The notes beneath the pieces are model-generated. The model made no database searches. It was given only the letters and a program-made list of their open reading frames with translations, and was not told the origin of the DNA. The position numbers and the translations under genes are program-made. Shown piece by piece: positions 49,079 to 59,039 of a DNA stretch of 64,000 nucleotides. Positions within the stretch are counted from its first letter, which is position 1; each line of letters begins with the position of its first letter. The DNA lies in NCBI RefSeq assembly GCF_958295425.1, contig NC_081138.1, positions 9,566,601 to 9,630,600 of the forward strand. The letters run 5' to 3'. This DNA comes from Solea solea. Its lineage: Eukaryota; Chordata; Actinopteri; Pleuronectiformes; Soleidae.

Positions 49079-50850
49079 TATATTAAACAGTAAGTGAGGG
49101 AGTGCAGTTTAATGCAAATAGTGCAAGTGTGGGAATGGTGTTGGTGGAGGAGGGGGGGAGTACAGTCCTAGTCTGTGGCAGGGGGCGGGGGGGGGGGGAG
49201 GATGAACAGAGGTGGGAGTGACAAGGGCAGCAGGCTACAGAGGCTGTAGATAGGTGGGAGGGGTCACCTGCAATCCTGATTGCCTCTGTAGAAGGTGTGC
49301 ATTATGGGGGGCGGGGCTCCTGCTCTCCTCAATTTGCGGAGGAAGTACAGGCACTGTTGGGCTTTTTTGGCCAGTGATGCGGTATTGTGGCTCCAGGACA
49401 GATCTTCAGAGATGTGCACACCCAGGAACTTGGTGCTGCTCACCCTCTCCACTGCAGCACTGTCGATGGTTAGTGGAGTATGCTGGGTGTGCACTCTCCT
49501 GAAGTCCACAATAATCTCCTTGGTCTTCTCCACATTCAGGTGGAGATTGTTGTCTTTGCACCACGTGGCCAGCCTGTTCACCTCACTCCTGTAGATTGTC
49601 TCATCGCTGTTGTTGATGGGACCCACCACAGTTGTGTCGTCCGCAAACTTAATGAAGAGGTTGGAGCTAAATGATGGAGTGCAGTCATGGGTCAGCAGAG
49701 TGAAGAGGAGGGGGCTCAGCACACATCCTTGGGGGGCCCCTGTGTTCAGCGTGATGGTGCCGGAGGTGTTACTGCCGACCCGAACTGCCTGTGGTCTCCC
49801 CATCAGGAAGTCTAACAGCCAGTTGCACAGGGAGGTGTTGAGCCCCAGCTGGTCCAGTTTGTGGATAAGCTGCTGGGGGACGATTGTGTTGAATGATGAG
49901 CTGAAGTCGATGAACAGCATTCTAACGTAGGAGTCTTTAGTCTCGAGGTGGGTGAGGGCTGAGTGGGGGGCAGTGGAGATGGCATCATCGGTCGAGCGGT
50001 TAGACCGATATGCAAACTAGAAGGGGTCCAGGGCAGGGGGGAGGGCAGACTTGATGTGCTGCATGACTAGCCGCTCAAAGCATGAGGATGGGAGTGAGTG
50101 CGATCGGACGGTAGTCGTTGTAGCTGAAGGGAGACGACTTCTTCGGGACCGGGATGATGGTGGTGGCTTTGAGGCACGTGGGGACAACAGCCTGTCTCAG
50201 CGAGCAGTTGAAGATGTTGGTGAAGACATCTGTGAGCTCCTAAGCACAGTCTCTCAGGACACGACCAGGAATGTTGTCAGGACCCTGGGATTTCTGTGGG
50301 TTCGTCCTTCCGAGGGATCGCCTCACACTATCTGGGGATAGCGTCAACACCTGGTCGTCAGGAGGTGGTGGGGTCTTCTGTGCCGGGGTGTTGTTGTCTG
50401 CCTCAAAGCGAGCGAAGAAGTCGTTCAGCTGATTCAGCAGAGAGGTGGAGCTGTCGCAGGTCTGCGCTGAGGGCTTATAGTCCGTGATGGTCTGCATCCC
50501 TCGCCACAGGTTCCTGGTGTCTCTGCTGTTGTTGAAGCGGTCAGCAATCCTCCTGGAGTACTCCCTCTTGGCCATCCTGATGCTTCGTGACAGGTTGGCC
50601 TTGGCTGTCCTCAGGCCCATCTCGTCTCCAGCTTTGAAGGCAGCGTTCCGAGCTCTCAAGAGCCTGTGGACTTCACCTGTCAGCCATGGCTTCTAGTTGG
50701 CCCGAATGGAGATGGTTCTGGTGACCGTGACATCATCCATGCACTTCCACATGTAGGAAGTAACGTGTAGCGTGTACTCCTGGAGGTCTGTAGTGTTGTT
50801 GTAAGTGGCTGCTTGTCTGAACATGCTCCAGTCGATGGTGGAGGGGAACT

Positions 50851-50885
50851 CCAGAGGCCTGCTCGGTGGCTGAGCAGGCCTCTGG
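50851..50885. repeat. Perfect palindrome, 14-bp arms, 7-base loop
   Basis: Arms CCAGAGGCCTGCTC and GAGCAGGCCTCTGG flank the loop GGTGGCT. It sits where the L2 copy has lost its endonuclease domain. Confidence 0.95.
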
Positions 50886-51109
50886 AGCAGACCGCAGCCG
50901 CGTAGATCTTCCTGGGTTCTGCTGGGTTTATGTCCTTGAATGTGGTTCTGTTGATGGTGAGCAGAAACTCAAGGGAGTATGTGCGCCTTGGGTTTACTGG
51001 ACACAATGAAGACGAACATATGCACGTAGGTGCACAATACAAAACACATAAAAACACCGATCTGACTGGAGAGAGAGGAGCCGCTGCATGTCCAAGCGCC
51101 GCCATCATC

Positions 51110-51545
51110 GCCGGAACTATGATTGCAGAGTCATCAGAGAACGTCTGCAGGTGACAGGAGGGAGAGCAGTAGGAGATGTCTGCAGTGTACAGGGTGAAGA
51201 GGAACAGAGCCAGAACCGTTCCTTTTGGAGCCCCTCAATCCCGAGTCCTTACATACTGGGGTTGATCAGTCAAATAATCCACAATCCAGGATGTGAGGTG
51301 AGGATCCACTCCTCCATGCTCCAGCTTGTCCTTCAGAAATGCTGGCTGTATAGTGTTGAAAGCACTGGAGAAATCAAAAAACATGATCCTCACAGTGCTC
51401 CCAGACTTCTCCAGGTGAGAAAGACCTCTGTCCTGCAGGTAGATAACATCGTCATTCACCCCAATGCTAGGCTGATAGGAGAACTGCAGTGGGTCCATCA
51501 CTGGTCTCACCACAGGGCGAAGATGAAAGCACGTCCATTGCTTGT
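51110..51545 (-). mobile_element. Rex1 LINE, 5' part (reverse transcriptase core)
   Basis: Minus-strand translation gives VMDPLQFSYQPSIGVNDDV, then IMFFDFSSAFNTIQPAFL, then LTSWIVDYLTDQPQYVRTRD (51513-51238). It continues into GAPKGTVLALFLFTLYTAD and FSDDSAI up to about 51125. These are the conserved Rex1 reverse-transcriptase blocks (catalytic FDFSSAF, and FSDDS in place of YADD). The element is cut off at about 51545 at its 5' side and continues at 48870. Confidence 0.85.
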
Positions 51546-52055
51546 GGGAGGGAATTAGTTTTTATTGTTAAGTAAGTGTCCAGGAAATGACTCTGTAACA
51601 CCCTCTGAAGTCATGGAGACATGATTACATGTGAATAATGCATGTGTTAGAGTTCTCAACGGGTCAGGCCAGCCTGACAAATCCGACTGCACCCTCGGAT
51701 ATGCAGTGTGCAAATGAGGCGGGTTGGGTCGGGCTCATAAAACACATTTCTTGCAGGCTGTAAATGATATGTTGTTTGATGTTTGTTGTGAATCATCGCT
51801 GTTCACGTGTGGTGAAGAGTAAATCTGCCTGCTTGATGGAGAGGAGCAGACCTGACGCTGCTCCGTGTAACCCCCGACACTTTGGGCATGTTCGTGTCAT
51901 TTTTGGAGCCTTTTTGGAGAACTGGAGGGGGAGAAATATCCCACTCTACATCTTGTGCTGCTATGCAGAACGACTCAGACATCACTGCCAGCAAAATGCC
52001 AACGATACTGCACATGGAAGGAAGGTTTGTCTTAGGAGATTTTAATCACTGTAAT
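51546..52055. other. Intergenic stretch, unassigned
   Basis: It includes 'gggttgggtcgggctcataaa', which looks like part of a dispersed repeat, but I cannot place it in a family. Confidence 0.4.
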
Positions 52056-52059
52056 TTAA

Positions 52060-52684
52060 AGGCGACATAGACCGGAAGCTCCAATTAACGCTGCGTTTGT
52101 CTGTGTGTATCTGCGTCATTACCTCGTTTATGAAACCCTCACGTTTTAGAACAAACAGTTCAGCCACTGCTGAGAAAATAGGGTTTTATTGTTTTCCTGG
52201 GCTCTGCGAAGCGGATCAGCACTTCCGTAATTTGATGTCGTCATCAAAAAACCTCACCACTCCTCTCACCACCGTAGTGCCTCCTGGTGCGGCACTAGTC
52301 CGGGCACATCTGGTTGCGTACATTCAACCGCAGAAGAAGAAAAACTACTCTTGTTGTAGCTGCTGAGATGCAGAGCATCCACCGTGCCAGAGGGGGAGCT
52401 GTGTATCTGAGAGCTGGCCTATCTATTAGGTCACTTCCAGGTACCTGGCCAATCACAGGACAGTGGGTAAGCTCTCGTTGGCTGGCCAATCACAACACAG
52501 TCCACGTTCTGGGGGTGTGGTTTTGGTCTGAAACAGTGCGGCTGACGAGAGCGTCAGTGAGGAGATATTTTGATCGGCTCGTTTGCAGCGATTAGGAGGT
52601 TTTTAATCATGAAAACAAGTTAATATATGTAAGTAGACCTCCATAACTAACATATATGTGCGATACAAGCATTCTATGTCGCCT
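52060..52684. mobile_element. TTAA-flanked non-autonomous element (625 bp)
   Basis: The termini are AGGCGACATAG and its exact inverse CTATGTCGCCT. Including TTAA the palindromic ends agree over 16 bp. TTAA is at 52056-52059 and 52685-52688, consistent with a target duplication. No transposase frame is present. The insertion style is the same as at 33083-34114. Confidence 0.75.
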
Positions 52685-52692
52685 TTAAAAAA

Positions 52693-53160
52693 AAGTCCTT
52701 GAGGACATATGATCAGTATGTTACTTGTCCCACCACACAGAGGCACACCATATACTGGATCTCTACTATGGATCCAGTATATGGTGGGGCTTACAAATAT
52801 CAGCCTTTACCTCCCTTTGATGCTTCTTACCACAGCAGTGTGTATCTCATGTCTGTATACAAGCCAGCCTTCAGACGTCTGGAGCAGGAGGAGTGAACAG
52901 TGAAAGTCTGGTCAGAGGACCATCTCCCTCCAGGAATACTTGGAGTGTACATCCTGGAACTGCTTTTATGATGTGTGTGATGATGTAAATTAACTCTCGG
53001 ACACTACTGTTTCTCATCATACATCACATTCAGCGTGAATTCGATAATTCCCACTAAAAAAGTGATCACTTATCCCAATAATAAGCCTTGGGTGACTAAA
53101 GAACTTAAAGGTGTGATCAATAAGAAGAAAAGAAGGACTTCCGTTGGTGCGTAGAGAAAA
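52693..53160 (+). mobile_element. Rex1 LINE, endonuclease-to-RT linker fragment
   Basis: Plus-strand translation gives YDQYVTCPTTQRHTIYW, then GGAYKYQPLPPFDASYHSSV, then YKPAFRRLEQEE, a stop at 52894, TVKVWSEDH and PNNKPWVTKELKGVINKKK. This is the end of the endonuclease and the linker before the reverse transcriptase of Rex1. It lies in the opposite orientation to the Rex1 copy at 48018-51545. A perfect palindrome lies at 52746-52786. Confidence 0.75.
52746..52786. repeat. Perfect palindrome, 16-bp arms, 9-base loop
   Basis: Arms CACCATATACTGGATC and GATCCAGTATATGGTG flank TCTACTATG. Confidence 0.95.
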
Positions 53161-53220
53161 TGGCAGGCTGACTGAACACTCTCCCTCTCACTCAGATTAT
53201 TTCCCCAGATCCAAGTGTAT

Positions 53221-53540
53221 TCTAGGGTCAAGGGTCAAATTTATTTATAAAGCACATTTACAATAACCATCGCTGCCCAAAGTGCTGTACAAAATTTCAA
53301 CAAAGTTAAAATACATAGTTTTACAAATAACAAACAATAGTAATAACAATAACCACCAAAGAGAGTCTTCAAAAGAAATTTAAAAACATTCAAAGACTGA
53401 GCTGTTTTAACGCTCAAGGGAAGACTGTTCCAGAGTGTGGGTGCCGCAACAGCAAAAGCATGGTCACCCCACGTTTTAATCCGTGATCTCGGTACAACTA
53501 GCAACATTTCATTTGCTAGTTGTACCGAGATCACGGATGA
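53221..53540 (-). mobile_element. CR1/L2-like LINE, C-terminal fragment
   Basis: The minus-strand frame reads GDHAFAVAAPTLWNSLPLSV, then AQSLNVFKFLLKT. This is the C-terminus shared by several CR1/L2-related fish LINEs. The 3' tail (plus strand 'aatttatttataaagcacattt', 53238-53262) fits. A 26-bp perfect palindrome sits at its 5' side. Confidence 0.7.
53479..53538. repeat. Perfect palindrome, 26-bp arms, 8-base loop
   Basis: The arms 53479-53504 and 53513-53538 are exact inverse copies (starting atccgtgatctcgg...), around the loop CATTTCAT. It marks the 5' edge of the LINE fragment. Confidence 0.97.
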
Positions 53541-53589
53541 ACGTGGTAGTGCAGCTGTTATATTATGAAAGGGGACAAAACAACTAAAG

Positions 53590-54240
53590 CGAAAGAGTAG
53601 CCACTGAGGGCGACAACAATGCTAATGCTAGCTCGCCTAGCTCTGCTGGACCTGATCCCACTGAAGCTAACCTATTGGCTAGTTTCCACAACGAGATTAA
53701 AGCGATCCGCTCCGACGTAAAGATCAAATTGAACTCATTCCAGTCTACACTCAGAGATGATGTGAAGAAGGAGGTGACCGAATTCAGAGACGACATTAAC
53801 CAGACCCTGGGAGTTATCGGGGGACTTGAAAAACACAACAGCCCGAGTTGAGGAAGCCGAACAGCGTGTGGCGGATCTGGAGCAGCGCAACCTCGATCTT
53901 GAAGATATGTTCCGAGAAATGAAGCAGAAACAATGAAAATGACTGACCTGGAGGCTCGGTCACGGCGAAATAATACACAAATATAAAAGATATACAAATA
54001 ATAATAGTAATAATAGTAATAATAAAAAAATAAAATAATTTATTTTGATCACGACTACCCGACGGAGATTGTTAAAAAAAGAAGAGAATATGCAGAAATA
54101 CGGAGGATGCTTAAGGAGAAGGGTGTGCGATTCCAGACCCCCCCACCCACCAAGCTGAAGGTGTTTTTGAACAGTGGACCCAGGATTTACGACGCAAGAG
54201 AAGCCGCGGACGATCTGTGGAAAAGGGGATTCCCTATTGC
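53590..54240 (+). mobile_element. L1/Tx1-clade LINE ORF1-like fragment
   Basis: Translation with frame changes gives an acidic start with SSPSSAGPDPTEANLLASFH. A helical heptad-rich region follows (NEIKAIRSDVKIKLNSF ... RVADLEQRNLDLEDMF; 53690-53935), then LEARSRRNN, where an RNA-binding domain should start. An AT-rich break (53985-54045) replaces that domain. The C-terminal domain then resumes: YPTEIVKKRREYAEIRRML, then KVFLNSGPRIYDAREAADDL (54055-54220). Coiled coil plus this C-terminal domain is the layout of an L1 ORF1 RNA-binding chaperone. It is not intact. Confidence 0.7.
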
Positions 54241-54849
54241 TCAAGACCAGCCACGCGAAACACCAGGATCCCACGTCGTGGGAGAGGGTCGGCAACAAGG
54301 GTCGTCAACAAACACCCCATCTGTAGCAGGTACGAGAGAAACTGCATGCTTTCCACCGCAGCCCCCAGGAGAACTGATTTCAATACCAAGGACTGTATGT
54401 GGCTGATCCCTTCTGTCCCACCAGGTGAATTGATAATTAACAAATGGCTTGTAATAACTTCTTTATATATAAAATAATTTATTTATCTCTCTCTTTACTC
54501 TAAATTAAAGACGTGCTTTTAGCTTTAAATAAGCAGAATTGCTGACAGTGGGAGAGTGGATCGGTGGAAAGACTGCCATAATAGAGGACAATATTAACTG
54601 AAGTAACTTCCTTGACTTCAAAGAGGGGCCCTTTTGTTAAATCCGGCTTCCCCCTCAATTTTAAAGAGCATATAAATTCTCCAGTTGTGGAAGTCAGTTT
54701 GTTTTATGCTCGCTGTGTTTTGTGTTGTTCATGTTACCTTAGTTGTTTATATCTACGTTCAAGGATAACTTGTTTTAAGGTTGTATAAATTGAATACGCA
54801 AAATACCCAAATACTTACTTACAACTTCTTGCCAGATGCAAGAATAGTA
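54241..54849 (+). other. Spacer between ORF1- and ORF2-like parts
   Basis: It probably belongs to the same L1/Tx1 element (inter-ORF or deleted sequence). No coding similarity is seen. Confidence 0.4.
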
Positions 54850-56165
54850 AATTTGATTTTAAATGGGACACCTCTTGGGAGTTTGGATCCTAAAAGATAT
54901 CTCCAAAATATATAAAACTAATTTCGACCCTGTTATTAAGACAATCAAAGCAGATCTTGAAAGATGGACTGTAATGCCCTTAGACATGTCTAATAGAATT
55001 GAAACGATAAAAATGGCTTCTGTACTTATTTCAGTCACTTCCTGTTGAGGTTCCCCATAAAGATTTCAGGGAATGGAATAAATGCTATCAAGATTTATCT
55101 GGAGCAGTAGGAGGCCCCAAATTAAATATAAGATTCTGCAATTACCCAAAGATGAGGGTGAGCTTTCTTCTCCATGTATGGAGGACTATTACACTGCTGC
55201 TCAGCTTCGACCTCTGGTATGTTGGTGTAACCCGAACTATTCAGCTAAGTGGAAGGACCTGGAGCTAAAGCAATGCGAATTGCCATTACAGTCTTTTTTG
55301 GGTAACTGCCAACGCCATGACCCTTACCTGGATAAACTGAACCGCTGGACTGGGGTCACCCTTAAGGTGTGGTTCAATACCTGTAAAAAGCTTCACCTTG
55401 AGAAGCGTGTACAAATATTGAAATGAGTGGCATATGACCCAGAGTTTTTACCAGCGGTCTAGATAAGAGATTCAGACAGTGGGCAGACAATGGCATAACG
55501 GCCTGCATGATAACCGGTAAGAGTGGCCTAGAGTCTTTTACTCACATCTTAGGCTGCCACACTGAGTAGTGCCCAGGGAGAAATGGGGGTTGAGTACCTT
55601 GCTCAGGGGTACCCCAGCCCTTTTGACTTGTGGAGGGTATTCTAATTCTACTCTCCAGGTTAAGCAGAAATGGGAGGGGGAGTCTGGCCTGGAGATACCT
55701 GAGAATGACTGGAGAGCTATATGGGAGGGTCAAGCTAGGACAACTAACTCCAGGGTTTGACGAGAATTTTGCTGGAAGAACATAATACGATGTGATGTGA
55801 CTCCAAAATTGAAATTTAAACAACACGGTATCTAGGGACAGGATAGATGCTGGAGACAGTGTGGTCAGTCAATGGCAGACCACTTTCATATATTCTGGGC
55901 CTGCCCCCTTATTCAATCATACTGGCAAGAATTTGCTGGAGAAATACGGATAACCTTTGGTCTAGAGGTCGACTTTTCTTTTGTTACAGTGTACCGGTTG
56001 GGCTTATGCCTCAGGACAACTACCTTTATAAAGTGCTCCTGGCTGCGAGCAAGAAGGCCATTGCACAGAAATGGTTGCAGACAAAGAAATGACCGGATTT
56101 CTTTGATCCAATCGTTGGAGAAATACAATGCATGGAGAAACTAACTTTCTCCTTAAGATTACAGT
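54850..56165 (+). mobile_element. L1/Tx1-clade LINE ORF2, C-terminal part, decayed
   Basis: Blocks in order: LGVWILKDISKIYKTNFDPV and ADLERWTVMPLDMSNRIETI (54863-55048), then FIWSSRRPQIKYKILQLPKD, then WKDLELKQCELPLQSFLGN. After an inserted SINE fragment come WEGESGLEIPENDWRAIWEG and MADHFHIFWACPLIQSYWQE (55872 onward). The last has the H-x3-W-x-C-P motif of L1 ORF2 C-termini. The YADD part lies upstream and is missing. Several stops and frameshifts. Confidence 0.75.
55550..55626 (-). mobile_element. SINE fragment inside the LINE
   Basis: The reverse complement of 'ggctgccacactgagtag' and 'taccttgctcaggggtacccc' matches the body of the SINE at 9965-10178. It splits two adjacent blocks of the LINE frame. 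Confidence 0.7.
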
Positions 56166-57255
56166 TTTTTTTTGTTTTTTTTGTTTTTATAAATCTTTTT
56201 ATTGGAGGATCAAGGAGGTTACATTTACAGCAGGTATAACAGTTCTCCATTTTCATTTTATATTAAACAAATAGAACATTATACAACCCCACCCCAAAAA
56301 AAAAAAAAAATAAAAATAATAAATAAATACATTTTGTTTGTTACACAGTTCTTCAGAACATACATAGATATACACATGGAAAACAAGCACATAACTGCAT
56401 GCCCACATTTCTACAACAGTTGGTTGACAGGGCTGTAAACTTACAGTTTCACAGGCTACAGTTCCCCCATTAAGGTAGTTGACCACTAATTTGAATACAC
56501 ATACACAGAAAAAAAATAAGGAAAAAAGGAAACAGGGAGACGAGGAAGTAGAATATAAAATAAAAAGGTGTCTCACACTTCAGGCAATACTTTAAGATTC
56601 TCAAAATATGTCACAAAGGGTTGCCATTTTAAGTAAAATTTCTGGACTGACCCTTTCAACGTGAATTTAACTTTTTCTAGTTTAATGTGGCCAAATCATG
56701 AATGAGACGACCAGACACTAAAATAATTTTTTCTGTGGGTTGTTTTATTCCGTGACTGAACTTTATAATAAAAAGAAAGCCCAACATTAAGGTTTTAATT
56801 TTGAGGGGGAAATTGACATATACAAAAATTGAAATAAATGAAATAAAATAAAATTCTGTTTTCCCTCTGGCTTCACTTTTACAAATTTTTACCACTAAAA
56901 ACAAACAACAGTAGTGGCTGTCTCCTTTTCTAAACAAGAAACACAAAATGCATATTTCTAGCTGTTAAGTTGTAATGTTAACTACTGCGCATGGGTGAAC
57001 ATGGAAGTGGAGTGTACTGCGCATGTGTAGAGTGTGTGTTTATGGCGGCAACCATGGTTATTCATGTGAAATGCAATTGCTAAGTAAAGTCTCAGTTGAA
57101 CAACAGTAGTTGTGGTTATTCATCCAACACTAGCCACACTCAGTTCAGTTATTTACAATAACACATAATTCACAGTAACAACATGCATCGATTGATAACT
57201 CATATAGGTGAATTCAATTAATAACTGTAAACAAAATGCAATTTTATCAACTCCG
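56166..57255. other. Intergenic stretch, unassigned
   Basis: It starts with T-rich 'gtttttataaatctttttattggagg', which could be the 3' tail of a minus-strand retroelement. The rest (to about 56960) is AT-rich with no protein similarity I can name. An A-run lies at 56297-56311. Confidence 0.4.
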
Positions 57256-57259
57256 TGTG

Positions 57260-58260
57260 CTTTAACTAAAAAAATGCAAGTGTCAGCTGACTGCTGGGCA
57301 AAGTTAGAGCGCTTGTCAAGCTCTTCCGCTAGTCATCGGTGGCAACTGAGCAACTGCTGCAGCTGTGTCAACTAACTCTGGTCAAAGACTGCCCTACTAG
57401 ATGGTCCAGCACATATCTGATGATATCATGGCTTCTGCAAATCAAGGACTCAGTAGTTGCGGATGGGATAAGCTGGGACTATCTACTGCCAAGTGAGTGG
57501 CAGAGGCTGACTGTTCTGAGAGATTTACTCCTCCCCTTCACTGAGCATACCCAGATGCTCCAGAGCGACACAGTCTTTATCCCTTGTTGTGCCTGCCCTT
57601 CTGGACCTGCAGGGTCATCTGTCTGAGTTCCCCTATGCCCAGGGTTCTAGCTTCAAGGACCTAGCTTCCCTGGCAAAGAAGATGAAGGCAAACATGGACA
57701 AGCAGTTCCGCTGCTTTCTTGATCTAAGTTTTCACCCCTCACTGCTGCTGCATGCTTTCTCGACCCAACAGTTTCACCTGAAGCACTCCTTGAAAATGAT
57801 GATGTGCAAATTACAGTGCTTCTGGAAAAAGCAGAAGAGTACATTGCTCAGTTGGTGCCACCAGTTGTACGGGAAGAGGAGGTTGAAGATGAGGAGCCAG
57901 AGGAGGAAGAAAAGGAATCAAGAGGGACCACAAAGAAAGCGGCCCAGATTCAAATTCTTGTCAAAAGCAAGCTGGTCTAGGTCTAGCTGCTCAAAGCCAT
58001 GTGTCAAGGAGGAAATAAAGAAATTCAAGGAGCAGCTGTCACAGCCTACAAACGAAGAGACTGCCCTTGAATTTTGGGCTGCACAGGGAGATTCTGTTTA
58101 TCCAAGCCTAAAACCTATCGCCTTCGATCTTCTGGCCATGCCAGCATCTCAAGCATTTGCTGAGAGAGTGTTTAGCATTACAGGTGACCTCACTCGTGGC
58201 CATCGAAAAAAAGCCATTTTAGAGCGAAGCGCTTTTCTGAAACTAAATCGAGGTCAGTAG
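57260..58260 (+). pseudogene. Decayed hAT transposase, C-terminal half
   Basis: Translation gives TLVKDCPTRWSSTYLMISWL, DGISWDYLLPSEWQRL and RDLLLPFTEHTQML (57369-57560). After a frameshift come ALLDLQGHL and SFKDLASLAKKMKANMDKQF (57593-57705), then an acidic linker (EEEVEDEEPEEEEKE in another frame). The hAT dimerisation domain is in one open frame: EETALEFWAAQGDSVYPSLK, then FDLLAMPASQAFAERVFSIT (58049-58240). RHVP-like 'MPASQAFAERVFS' is a hallmark of hAT C-termini. At least three frame changes rule out a working enzyme. A piece of similar ancestry lies at 21600-22300. Confidence 0.8.
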
Positions 58261-58334
58261 GCTAATTTTGCTAACAGCAAGCTGTTACTATTATTAGTAC
58301 AGATACAGATATGTGATAGAGTATTTATGAACAG

Positions 58335-58790
58335 GCTACTTTAAGACAAGCCAATAGAATCGTTAGCGACTCTAGTCACATACTGCACACAGAGTATGAG
58401 ATGCTGCCCTCTGGGAGGAGGTTTAGAGCTCCTCGCTGCAGAATGAACCGATTCCAAAACTCATTTATTCCTGTGTCTAATAGGCTTTTAAATAGTGTCA
58501 GATAAAAACCGGAATAGGCTCAGGGTTGCGTTCTTCATGGCTACTTTTATTTTATTTATTTATTTATTCATTCAGCAGAAATGGGAAATGTGTTGGGATC
58601 GCACTGTTGTTGGGCACCATGTTGTGTATTACTCACCATTAGGGTTATTTTAAAAATTGTTGTATCGTGGTGTATTGTATTTGTATCATGTTGTATATTT
58701 TTTTTCGACGGCAGCATGGGTGTAGGGCCCAAGACAAATTTCCCACTTTTGGGACAATAGTTAAAAGTTAATCTTAATCTTAATCTTAGA
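58335..58790 (+). mobile_element. CR1/L2/Rex-type LINE 3' end
   Basis: Translation NRIVSDSSHILHTEYEMLPS, then GRRFRAPRCRMNRFQNSFIP, then a stop after LLNSVR (about 58505), is the conserved C-terminus of this LINE group. The tail ends in (TTAATC)3 at 58768-58788. Confidence 0.7.
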
Positions 58791-59039
58791 TCTGCTGCTA
58801 TTTTCACAATTTATGTGTGACACTGCCCAACAGCAATCTCCAATACTTATTGACCTAAATTCATTTGTTAAAACACTATACTTCTTTTTTCTTTTTTCGA
58901 CTAAAACTAGACGAAAACCTTTTGAGTTTTTGTTGACTAAAACTGTACTAAAACTATCACACATAGAAGTGACTAAAATTTGACTAAAACTAATAAGCAT
59001 TTTAGACCAAAAGACTAAGACTAAATCTAAGATGGTTGT

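Larger units (their letters stand above)
48871..51102 (-). mobile_element. L2-type LINE inserted into Rex1
   Basis: Minus-strand frames give the linker RTAKANLSRSIRMAKREYS, then QGPDNIPGRVLRDCA (50659-50240). The reverse transcriptase follows: [35 protein letters not shown], then [17 protein letters not shown] (49920-49264). A 5' leader lies near 51100. The endonuclease domain is missing between about 50930 and 50850. A stop (PF*FAY, about 50020) and frameshifts make it inactive. The 3' end is a (TCAAG)n tract at 48871-48897. A 7-bp CATCATC on both sides (48864-48870, 51103-51109) is a likely target duplication. Confidence 0.85.

Noticed and set aside
49254..49930. Plus-strand open frames of 64-106 codons
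   Set aside because: They are shadows of the minus-strand LINE reverse transcriptase.
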